NCBI GenBank assembly: GCA_937960785.1
Contig: CALGOZ010000042.1
Coordinates: 1 to 20,484, forward strand
Reading direction: 5' to 3'
From: an uncultured Pseudogracilibacillus sp.
GTDB taxonomy: Bacteria > Bacillota > Bacilli > Bacillales > Amphibacillaceae
DNA: 20,484 nucleotides
The position numbers and the translations under genes are program-made. Every line of letters begins with the position of its first letter. Position 1 is the first letter of the stretch. The notes beneath the pieces are model-generated. The model searched no databases and was not told the origin of the DNA. It saw only the letters and a list, made by a program, of their open reading frames with translations. Below, piece after piece: positions 13,938 to 20,484 of the stretch.

Positions 13938-14196
13938 TAACGACAACTTGATTAGTTGAACGAAGATAGAGGAATAGTACGTAGATCTACCTTTTGTACA
14001 GAGAGTATAACGTATAAGCTGAGACGTTTTACCATAAAGGCCTACCGAACCTACCTCTTAGTCCAATGTAAACATTGGCGTTACTTTCACGTTACGAAGT
14101 CGAGCGGGGTATAATCAGTAGGTTATACTCAATATAAGGTGGTACCACGGAAGAACAACTCTTTCGTCCTATGATTTAGGATGAGAGAGTTTTTTT
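13938..14196 (+). promoter_or_regulatory. Proline-specific T-box riboswitch leader of proBA
   Basis: The leader senses uncharged tRNA. Stem I has AGAGG (in 13966-13973) pairing with CCTCT (14054-14058). Above it the specifier loop has an AGTA element on the 5' side and GAACCTA on the 3' side (14047-14053), then GTAG/CTAC. An AGAGAG bulge motif lies at about 14000-14005. The conserved T-box AAGGTGGTACCACGG is at 14136-14150, with UGG available for the tRNA acceptor end. The specifier reads CCU (14050-14052), a proline codon, fitting the downstream genes. Uncharged tRNA-Pro should favour the antiterminator. A one-base shift would read CUA (Leu), which is less sensible here. Confidence 0.93.
14157..14196 (+). 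terminator. Regulated terminator of the T-box leader
   Basis: AACTCTTTCGTCCTA (14157-14171) pairs with TAGGATGAGAGAGTT with two G-U pairs, followed by a run of seven T. It competes with the antiterminator formed by the T-box sequence. Confidence 0.9.
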
Positions 14197-14228
14197 ATTG
14201 GAAAGTTTTAATACAGGAGAAATATAGG

Positions 14229-15326
14229 ATGGAAAAACAGACGATTGTCGTAAAAATTGGTAGTAGTTCCTTAACGAACGAATACGGGGAAATCGATGAG
14301 AAAAAACTATCGACCTATGTCGATGCAATTGCTAAATTAAAAAAACAGGGACATACTGTTGTCCTCGTTTCTTCGGGGGCTGTTGCAGCAGGTTTTAAAA
14401 AGTTAGGCTACCCAAATCGACCGGTTACAGTTAAAGGTAGACAGGCTGCAGCGGCAGTAGGTCAAGGTTTATTAATTCAAGCTTATAATGAAAAGTTTCA
14501 ACAACACGATATTGTCGCAGCCCAAATTTTATTAACGAGAAGTGATTTTTCTAATCGAGAGCGATATCGTAACGCCTTTCAAACGATGCAAGAATTGCTC
14601 GCACAACAAATCGTTCCCATTATAAATGAAAATGACACGGTTTCAATTGATGAACTAACCTTTGGTGACAACGATATGTTATCGGCTTTAGTTAGTGGAT
14701 TTATCCATGCGGATCGCCTAATTATTTTAACGGATATTAATGGTATTTATACCGATAATCCGCTAAAAAATCCTAAAGCGAAAAAGTATCATTTTATCGA
14801 AAAAATAACCGACGAAATTTTAAATCAAGCAACTAGTGAAGGATCTCATATAGGAACAGGGGGCATGAAGTCGAAGCTTGAAGCAGCAAAGACAGCAATC
14901 TCCCTTGGTGTTTCCGTTTTTATAGGTAAAGGTGAGGGGCGATACTCGCTAGCTCATATTTTAGAAGGAAAAGGTGATGGAACGTATATTCATCCTCGCT
15001 CCTTAGAGTCGATTAATACGAATCGACAATGGATTAAATTACATTCTAAATCAGTTGCAAAAATTTACGTCGACAAAGGGGCAGAGGAAGCTATTTTATA
15101 CCACGGTCGGAGCTTATTACCTGCTGGAATCATAAAAGTAGAAGGGGAATTTGAAAAGGGTGATGTCGTTGAAGTGTACGGTAAGAAAGGACTATTAGGA
15201 AAAGGGGAAGTAAATTACTCCTCAGAAGAAGTGAAAAAAGAGTTAAAGTTGCGTAAAAAAAAGAAGAAACGTTCACCATCTATTGAAGTTATTCATCGAA
15301 ATCATTGGGTTGAAATATCAATATGA
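14229..15326 (+). CDS. proB: Glutamate 5-kinase ProB
   Basis: The 365-residue cytosolic enzyme phosphorylates glutamate, the first step of proline synthesis. An N-terminal amino acid kinase domain (about 1-255) opens with VVKIGSSSL and holds LVSSGAVAAG, INENDTVS and the GTGGMKSKLEAA lysine motif. The C-terminal PUA domain (about 272-350) ends in a lysine-rich stretch. ATG 14229 follows AGGAG; an in-frame ATG at 14181 lies inside the leader's terminator stem and cannot be the real start. proA follows after 36 bp. Expression should be controlled by the proline T-box, marking this as the biosynthetic rather than the osmostress set. Confidence 0.96.
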   Translation: MEKQTIVVKIGSSSLTNEYGEIDEKKLSTYVDAIAKLKKQGHTVVLVSSGAVAAGFKKLGYPNRPVTVKGRQAAAAVGQGLLIQAYNEKFQQHDIVAAQILLTRSDFSNRERYRNAFQTMQELLAQQIVPIINENDTVSIDELTFGDNDMLSALVSGFIHADRLIILTDINGIYTDNPLKNPKAKKYHFIEKITDEILNQATSEGSHIGTGGMKSKLEAAKTAISLGVSVFIGKGEGRYSLAHILEGKGDGTYIHPRSLESINTNRQWIKLHSKSVAKIYVDKGAEEAILYHGRSLLPAGIIKVEGEFEKGDVVEVYGKKGLLGKGEVNYSSEEVKKELKLRKKKKKRSPSIEVIHRNHWVEISI

Positions 15327-15362
15327 TTTTAAATAAAAGAAAAAATTTAAGGGGGAACTATA

Positions 15363-16610
15363 ATGAGTGAAATTATTGAAAAGGGCAAGCTTGCAAAAAA
15401 GGCAAGTTACTCGTTAGCAACAAAATCGACGGAAGAAAAAAATGAGGCGCTAATTAAAATAGCAGAGGCGATTGTAGAAGATAAACGTGATATTATAGAA
15501 GCGAACAAGAAAGATTTAGAAGCAGGAAGAGAGGCAGGACTTGATGAAAGTGTCCTTGACCGAATTATGTTAGATGGAAGTCGAATCGAGGCGATGGCCG
15601 ACGGAATCCGACTATTAACGGAATTAAAGGACCCAATTGGTGGTACGTTAGAAAAGCGAACTCTTGACAACGGATTACAACTTGCTCGGGTCCGTGTTCC
15701 AATTGGTGTGATCGGAATGATTTATGAAGCTCGGCCGAACGTGACGATTGATGCTGCGACATTAGCGTTAAAGACGAATAACGCGGTAGTTTTACGAGGT
15801 AGTTCATCAGCGATTCATTCGAATAAAGCGCTTGTTCAATCAATTCATCACGCTTTAGAGTGTAGTGAGCTACCAATTGAAGCTGTCCAATTAATTGAAG
15901 ATACTTCACGCGAAACGGCAAAACAATTGTTCCGTTTAAATAGGTATTTAGACGTTTTAATCCCACGTGGAGGAGCGCGATTAATTGAAACAGTAATACG
16001 TGAATCGACCGTTCCGGTTATTGAAACAGGTGCTGGAAATTGCCACGCCTTCATCGATCGTTCTGCACAAAAAGAGATGACCGAACAAATCGTCTTAAAT
16101 GCAAAATTACAACGTCCATCGGTTTGTAATGCAATTGAGTCTTTATTAATCGAGCGAAATTGGTTTAAAGCCCATGGAGTAGATTTGTTAACGAAACTTG
16201 CTGAACAAAATGTCGAAATATTCGCAGAAAATGAAATAGCTGAACAATTCGAGGGAGCTAAATTAGCGACAGAAGCGGATTGGGGGACCGAATATTTGCG
16301 ACTAGCAATTAGTGTAAAACTAGTTGATGACGTAGAAGAAGCAATCGAACATATCAATACCTATGGGACTCACCATTCGGATTTAATCATCACTGAGAAT
16401 GAAAGGAACAAGGAACTCTTTTTACAAAAGGTCGACTCTTCGACTGTTTATCACAACGCCTCGACTCGTTTTACTGATGGATTTGAATTCGGTTATGGTG
16501 CCGAGATTGGCATAAGTACACAAAAACTTCACGCTCGAGGACCGATGGGGTTAGAGGCATTAACTTCAAGTAAGTTTGTCGTACAAGGTGCGGGACAAGT
16601 GCGGAAATAA
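15363..16610 (+). CDS. proA: Gamma-glutamyl phosphate reductase ProA
   Basis: The 415-residue NADPH-dependent enzyme of the aldehyde dehydrogenase superfamily reduces glutamyl 5-phosphate to the semialdehyde. Visible marks are VPIGVIGMIYEARPNVT, LRGSSSAIHSN, PRGG and ETGAGNCHAFID, and the catalytic Cys255 in LQRPSVCNAIESL. Length is the family norm (about 415). AGGGGG lies before ATG 15363. It shares the proB transcript and ends before the terminator at 16681. ProC is not in the window. Confidence 0.97.
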   Translation: MSEIIEKGKLAKKASYSLATKSTEEKNEALIKIAEAIVEDKRDIIEANKKDLEAGREAGLDESVLDRIMLDGSRIEAMADGIRLLTELKDPIGGTLEKRTLDNGLQLARVRVPIGVIGMIYEARPNVTIDAATLALKTNNAVVLRGSSSAIHSNKALVQSIHHALECSELPIEAVQLIEDTSRETAKQLFRLNRYLDVLIPRGGARLIETVIRESTVPVIETGAGNCHAFIDRSAQKEMTEQIVLNAKLQRPSVCNAIESLLIERNWFKAHGVDLLTKLAEQNVEIFAENEIAEQFEGAKLATEADWGTEYLRLAISVKLVDDVEEAIEHINTYGTHHSDLIITENERNKELFLQKVDSSTVYHNASTRFTDGFEFGYGAEIGISTQKLHARGPMGLEALTSSKFVVQGAGQVRK

Positions 16611-16680
16611 TTTTTTAACTTTTCAGTTTAGATCTGTAGAAATAAATGCTCATTAAAGAAAAACACCATGTTAAGTAGCG

Positions 16681-16724
16681 ATGGATTGAACACTTCTATA
16701 ATGGGAGGGTTCAGTCCATTTTTT
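16681..16724 (+). terminator. Terminator of proBA
   Basis: TGGATTGAAC (16682-16691) pairs with GTTCAGTCCA (16709-16718) with one G-U pair and is followed by six T. It lies about 70 bp past proA. Confidence 0.85.
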
Positions 16725-16828
16725 ATTCTTAGAAGGTTACCTTACATATTTGTGTTAAAAAGTTCCATACTAATTTATAGTATTGATAACAATAGATGCA
16801 TAATTGTAAAAACATTGAATTACTCTGA

Positions 16829-16857
16829 TTGACCGGTTAACCAAATTCGTTTAATAA
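16829..16857 (+). promoter_or_regulatory. Candidate promoter of the YerD-like gene
   Basis: TTGACC (16829-16834) and TAATAA (16852-16857) are 17 bp apart. The spacer begins with the palindrome GGTTAACC. The remaining 16725-16828 holds nothing else I can identify. Confidence 0.5.
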
Positions 16858-16900
16858 GTTAATTATTTTAAACAGTAGTAAGTATTTTGAGGTGAATTTT

Positions 16901-18298
16901 ATGGTTGCAAGCATAGTGTTCTATATTGTTTCCACGATTATTGTGCTTTCTTTTATAACGATTTTAATCGTCAGGATTCGTTGGCGAACGATTGTAAAAC
17001 GAAAATATAAAAAGGTACTTGAATCAATGTTAACGAGAAGTTATGAAGAAAGTTTAATTGAATTAATTCCCGGAGTAAAAAAGATAGGTGTGCAAACCTT
17101 TTTTGAAAATAGTTTGCGAGCGGAAACAGGCGACCTCATTTATCGGCCTTTAGGGGCGAATAAGACTTGGCCCCATTTTGATTCACTCACGTTTATTCCA
17201 GCACAGACGACACCTTTTCCTACCTCTCGGGATGAACCGATCGACCTATCAGTAACGATAGGCCCTAAAGCGAAGCAACCTTTAGAAGTTAATATGCCGT
17301 TGTTAATATCTGGAATGGCTTATGGAATAGGTGTAAGTGAACCAGTACGTATAGCTTTAGCAAAAGCTGCAAAATCTGTAGGAACAGCGATTAACTCTGG
17401 AGAAGGTGGGATTTTAGAAGAGGAATTAAGGGAAGCTGATCGTTATATCTTACAATATTCAAAAACACGTTGGGCTAAATCAGAAGAAGTTATTCAACGA
17501 GCAAATATGATTGAAATAAAACTAGGTCAAGGTTCAAAAGCAGGAGTCGGTGTAAGACTAACTCCTTCACAATTAACCGGTTTTGCCCGACAAGTAATGG
17601 GGTTATCTCCCGATGAAGATGCAGTTATAAAAGAACACTTTTTTGAAAAGCAAACGTTAACAGATTTAAAACAACTTGTCGATGAGTTACGTACGATAAC
17701 CGATGGCGTACCAATCGGTGTAAAATTAGGTGCCGGAGGAAAGATAGAAGAAGATTTAGAGCAACTTTTACAACTTGATCTCGATTTTATTGCAATCGAT
17801 GGCGGACAAGCAGCGACTCATTCTGTAGCTCCTATATTAGCAGATAGTTTCGGTATTCCGACTTTACACGCTCTTCTTCGAGCGACAAATTATTTAGAAG
17901 CAAAAGAAGTGAAGGAAGAAATTAGTTTAATCATTTCTGGAGGATTATTTACCCCAAGTCATTTTTTAAAAGCCCTTGCGCTAGGTGCAGATGCAGTATA
18001 CTTAGGAACGTCTATATTATTTGCAGCAGCCCACCGACAAACGACACTCGCCTTACCGTTTGATCCACCTACTCAAGTGATGTGGAACGAAGGAAAGTAT
18101 AGTCAAAACTTTGATCCAAAGCTAGGGGAAACGTACGCGACAAACTTTTTAAATTCTTGTATGAAAGAGATGGAAGTCGCTTTACGGGTAATGGGGAAAA
18201 CTTCACTTTCTCAGTTATCAAAAGACGACCTCGTATCACACAATTATATAACGGCTAATATGTTGAATATTCCTTATTCTTTTCAACCTTATGATTAG
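16901..18298 (+). CDS. FMN-binding glutamate synthase-domain protein (YerD-like), membrane-anchored
   Basis: The 465-residue product has an N-terminal membrane helix (about 3-27), a basic stretch and a GltB-type FMN-binding TIM barrel (about 85-425). Visible barrel motifs are MPLLISGMAYG, NSGEGGI, EIKLGQGSKAGVGV, GVPIGVKLGAGG, FIAIDGGQAATHS, LIISGGL and LGADAVYLGTS. It lacks the amidotransferase domain and the Cys cluster that binds the 3Fe-4S centre in true glutamate synthase, so it is unlikely to make glutamate as GltB does. B. subtilis YerD is the nearest relative I know, and its function is unsettled. ATG 16901 has GAGGTG six bases before it; the GTG at 16892 is part of that site. Confidence 0.85.
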   Translation: MVASIVFYIVSTIIVLSFITILIVRIRWRTIVKRKYKKVLESMLTRSYEESLIELIPGVKKIGVQTFFENSLRAETGDLIYRPLGANKTWPHFDSLTFIPAQTTPFPTSRDEPIDLSVTIGPKAKQPLEVNMPLLISGMAYGIGVSEPVRIALAKAAKSVGTAINSGEGGILEEELREADRYILQYSKTRWAKSEEVIQRANMIEIKLGQGSKAGVGVRLTPSQLTGFARQVMGLSPDEDAVIKEHFFEKQTLTDLKQLVDELRTITDGVPIGVKLGAGGKIEEDLEQLLQLDLDFIAIDGGQAATHSVAPILADSFGIPTLHALLRATNYLEAKEVKEEISLIISGGLFTPSHFLKALALGADAVYLGTSILFAAAHRQTTLALPFDPPTQVMWNEGKYSQNFDPKLGETYATNFLNSCMKEMEVALRVMGKTSLSQLSKDDLVSHNYITANMLNIPYSFQPYD

Positions 18299-18439
18299 TG
18301 GAATTTAAGAGACATAAATTGAAAAGTAAATATAATCTTTAATTGTTTTTAAATTTGTCACATTTCTTTCATAAAACTTGCATAGAACTTTTTTACGCTT
18401 AAAACAAGAATGATACGTCAAAATAAAAGGGTGATACTT

Positions 18440-19954
18440 ATGAAAAAAATTACAAATCTCTTTCTATTACTGACTGTTGTTTTAATTGTAGGTGCTTGTA
18501 CACCTTTTACACCTCAAGAACGAATGCAACCCCATGGGATGAATGGAGACAAGGATGGAAATACTCCAAGTGAATATATGCAAGGAATGGGTGGAATGGG
18601 AGGAATGCCTGGAAGAATGAACCATCACGGTGCGAATCCTGCACTACAGGACTCTAGTGGCAAAAATGAGTTACAGATTCCCCCAATTTTAGAAAAGGAT
18701 CAAAAAGACGGCCAAGATGTATACTATACAATCGAGGCAAAAGAAGGAGAGACGGAAATATTTCCAGGGAAAACGACGAAGACATTGGGATATAATGGCG
18801 ACTTTCTAGGTCCTGTTATTCGATTACAAAAAGGAGAAACAGCTCATTTTACATTAAAAAATAAATTGAATGAAGAAACGACTTTTCATTGGCATGGCTT
18901 AGTGATTGATGGGGAACAGGATGGTGGGCCCCATGAAGTATTAGAAGCTGGTGAGGAAAGGAAGATCTCCTTCGATGTAAGCCAAGAAGAAGCGACGTTA
19001 TGGTTCCATCCCCATCCCCTAGGTAAAACAGCAAAACAAGTGTATGAAGGCTTAGCCGGCTTAATTTATATAGAGGAAGAGGATGATTTTTTCGAATATG
19101 GCGAAAATGATATTCCGTTAATTTTTCAAGACCGACTTTTTACAGAGGATGGCCAGTTAGATTATCTTTATAGTCAGCATCCAGATGGCACAGTTGGTAA
19201 TACGTTACTAATTAATGGAACGATAAATCCTAAATTAACCGTTAATCGTGAGAAGGTTCGCTTACGTTTACTTAATGGTTCAAATAAACGAGATTATACG
19301 TTTAAACTTAGTAACGGAGCTAGTTTTACACAAATAGCATCTGACGGTGGCCGTCTTGTTGAACCGTTAGAAGTAACAGAGTTAAAATTAACACCTGCAG
19401 AAAGAGCAGAGATTATCGTCGATTTCTCAGCATTTGAAGAAAATGAGGAAGTAGCCCTGCAAGATGAAGATGGGGTGACTTTATTGCCTTTTGTTCTAAA
19501 AGGAGAGAAAGACGAACGTTCATTAGCTAAGTTTTTTGAACAGGATTCTTTTGAAATTACGGAGGAAGAAAAACAAATGGAACCAACAAAGGAAATCGTT
19601 TTATCCGGACATGGCCATCACGTATCAATCAACGGAAAAAAATATGACCCTGAGCGTATTGACTTTACCCAAAAGCTTGGCGAAACTGAAGTTTGGGAAG
19701 TGTATAATAAGCCAGATATGATGGGTGGCATGCTACATCCGTTTCATATTCATGGTACTCAATTTAAGGTTATATCGATTAATGGCGAAGCTCCTCCAAA
19801 ACATTTACAAGGATATAAAGATACAATCGATTTAAATCCGGGAGATCGGGCAAAAATTGCTGTTACCTTTGATAAACCGGGAGTCTTTATGTTCCATTGT
19901 CATATTTTAGAACATGAAGAAAACGGTATGATGGGACAAATTCTTGTTGAGTAA
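18440..19954 (+). CDS. Lipoprotein multicopper oxidase (CueO/CotA-like)
   Basis: The 504-residue exported oxidase has three cupredoxin domains. The signal peptide ends in a lipobox (VGAC, Cys20), so it is anchored outside the membrane. All four copper motifs are intact: HWHG (150-152), HPHP (190-192), HPFHIH (433-438) and HCHILEHEENGM (486-497). Type 1 copper ligands are H433, C487, H492 and M497. A Met/His/Gly-rich segment (about 29-63) follows the lipid anchor and may bind Cu(I), as Met-rich parts of CueO do. Likely roles are Cu(I) detoxification or oxidation of metals or phenols. ATG 18440 has AAAGGGTGA upstream. The promoter is weak (TTGTCA at 18355) and no copper-repressor operator is clear. 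The terminator lies in the right repeat. Confidence 0.95.
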   Translation: MKKITNLFLLLTVVLIVGACTPFTPQERMQPHGMNGDKDGNTPSEYMQGMGGMGGMPGRMNHHGANPALQDSSGKNELQIPPILEKDQKDGQDVYYTIEAKEGETEIFPGKTTKTLGYNGDFLGPVIRLQKGETAHFTLKNKLNEETTFHWHGLVIDGEQDGGPHEVLEAGEERKISFDVSQEEATLWFHPHPLGKTAKQVYEGLAGLIYIEEEDDFFEYGENDIPLIFQDRLFTEDGQLDYLYSQHPDGTVGNTLLINGTINPKLTVNREKVRLRLLNGSNKRDYTFKLSNGASFTQIASDGGRLVEPLEVTELKLTPAERAEIIVDFSAFEENEEVALQDEDGVTLLPFVLKGEKDERSLAKFFEQDSFEITEEEKQMEPTKEIVLSGHGHHVSINGKKYDPERIDFTQKLGETEVWEVYNKPDMMGGMLHPFHIHGTQFKVISINGEAPPKHLQGYKDTIDLNPGDRAKIAVTFDKPGVFMFHCHILEHEENGMMGQILVE

Positions 19955-19979
19955 AAATTAGAGGTGGAACAAAATCTAG

Positions 19980-20028
19980 TAAATAAAGAAGCAGTGTTCG
20001 GTTTAATTGAATACCGTTTCTTTATTTT
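19980..20028 (+). terminator. Terminator of the multicopper oxidase, inside the right repeat
   Basis: AAATAAAGAA (19980-19989) pairs with TTCTTTATTT (20017-20026), with partial pairing further in (GTGTTC/GAATAC). It is the counterpart of the left terminator at 186-232. Confidence 0.6.
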
Positions 20029-20144
20029 TATGTCTACTTAAGGATGTGAGCTTTTTATGTAACTGACATTAGCCGATGCATTTAAAATTCCTTTAATCCT
20101 TATAGTGGCTAGCCTAGCTAGGTAAGTTTTAAAAAATACGTTGA

Positions 20145-20484
20145 TTTTCCAAGTAGGAGCTATTTTTGGATAAGTATATGCGCCAAAATGTTTCATCTTA
20201 TCCAGTAGCGACCTCTACTGAGTAAGTTAGCAGCAATATGTGTTTACACTTATTTAGTGGGAGCTTCTACTGTGTAAGTGAATAAGTCAAACCTTCGTAA
20301 CTTACCCAGTGGCGGATTCTATCGAGTAAGTTAGTGAAAAATAACCTCTCATCTTACTCAATGGAACGTTTCAGCGTGTAAGTCTACGTACAAAAACGTT
20401 TCAGCTTACTCAGTAGAGGCTTCTGATGAGTAAGTCTACGTACAAAAACGTTTCAGCTTACTCAGTAGAGGCTTCTGATGAGTA
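20145..20484 (+). repeat. Tandem array of 52-bp units, each with a 30-bp imperfect palindrome
   Basis: Units start at 20145, 20197, 20249, 20301, 20353, 20405 and 20457, a strict 52-bp period; the last is cut by the window edge. Each holds a 30-bp imperfect palindrome, typically CTTACTCAGTAG to GATGAGTAAG, and a 22-bp spacer. A looser unit lies at 20099-20126. Older units have drifted in sequence while keeping pairing at the arm ends. The units beginning 20378 and 20430 are identical, a recent duplication. The transcript or single strand could fold into a row of hairpins. Confidence 0.88.

Larger units (their letters stand above)
19960..20484 (+). repeat. Right copy of the inverted intergenic repeat
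   Basis: It starts nine bases or so after the multicopper oxidase stop (GAGGTGGAACAAAAT) and aligns with the reverse complement of 253-1. Identity is highest across the terminator and the 27 bases at 20012-20038, then falls to scattered blocks (20075-20086, GGTAAGTTTT at 20121-20130, AAGTAGGAGCT at 20151-20161). It then passes into the 52-bp array and leaves the window. In both copies the element follows directly downstream of a gene and carries that gene's terminator. It contains no open reading frame of note. Confidence 0.8.

Noticed and set aside
14181..14228. Longer N-terminus of ProB from ATG 14181
   Set aside because: The ATG lies in the 3' arm of the leader terminator and has no ribosome site; ATG 14229 does and gives the normal ProB start.
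20145..20484. CRISPR array
   Set aside because: The 30-bp units diverge strongly while the 22-bp spacers are partly shared and even identical between the last units. No cas gene is present. This is a tandem repeat with a 52-bp unit.
1..20484. Composite transposon or genomic island bounded by the inverted repeats
   Set aside because: No transposase, integrase or target duplication is seen, and the enclosed genes include housekeeping ones (hemH, hemQ, proBA). The repeats more likely belong to a dispersed intergenic family.

Overview
The window looks like the chromosome of a low-GC Gram-positive of the family Bacillaceae. The support is strong AAGGAGG-type ribosome sites, a proline T-box ahead of proBA, HemQ/HemH of the coproporphyrin-dependent heme route, a TcyP-type cystine carrier, and Bacillus-like lipoproteins. 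No transposase, phage, tRNA, rRNA or CRISPR locus is visible. The species cannot be named from sequence alone; a facultative anaerobe or NO-handling Bacillus relative fits best.

Layout. 1-253: a non-coding repeat. 271-1560: a small membrane-anchored protein of unknown function and a Crp/Fnr-type regulator, both on the minus strand. 1754-2446: RIC (ScdA/YtfE), a di-iron protein that repairs NO/ROS-damaged Fe-S clusters. 2794-6439: a five-gene operon for a CuA-containing B-family heme-copper enzyme (small subunit IIa, subunit II, subunit I, SCO/SenC copper chaperone, CtaG-like membrane protein). 6536-7354: a double-hotdog acyl-CoA thioesterase (minus). 7582-8976: TcyP. 9075-11904: an iron-chelate/heme/cobalamin-type ABC importer (minus). 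12005-13874: divergent hemQ and hemH. 13903-16610: promoter, proline T-box and proBA. 16901-18298: a YerD-like FMN-binding glutamate synthase-domain protein. 18440-19954: a lipoprotein multicopper oxidase. 19960-20484: a second, inverted copy of the left-hand repeat, running into an array of 52-bp hairpin units.

The most interesting part is 859-6439. Subunit I would normally be annotated as a ba3-type cytochrome c oxidase. It keeps every heme and CuB histidine, but Asn242 sits where the cross-linked active-site tyrosine belongs. That loss and the gene order (subunit II, subunit I, SenC, membrane protein) match what I recall of the sNOR nitric oxide reductases (norSY-senC-orf1 of ammonia oxidisers). 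Upstream of both ric and this operon lies a TGTGA-N6-TCACA-type Crp/Fnr box centred exactly 41.5 bp before the predicted start of transcription. A Crp/Fnr regulator without a cysteine cluster is encoded next door. Together these look like a compact NO-response module of regulator, repair protein and NO-reducing respiratory enzyme.

The second point of interest is structural. The two window ends carry diverged copies of one non-coding element in opposite orientation. Each starts with the terminator of the neighbouring gene and continues into imperfect 30-bp palindromes repeated at a strict 52-bp period (about five helical turns).
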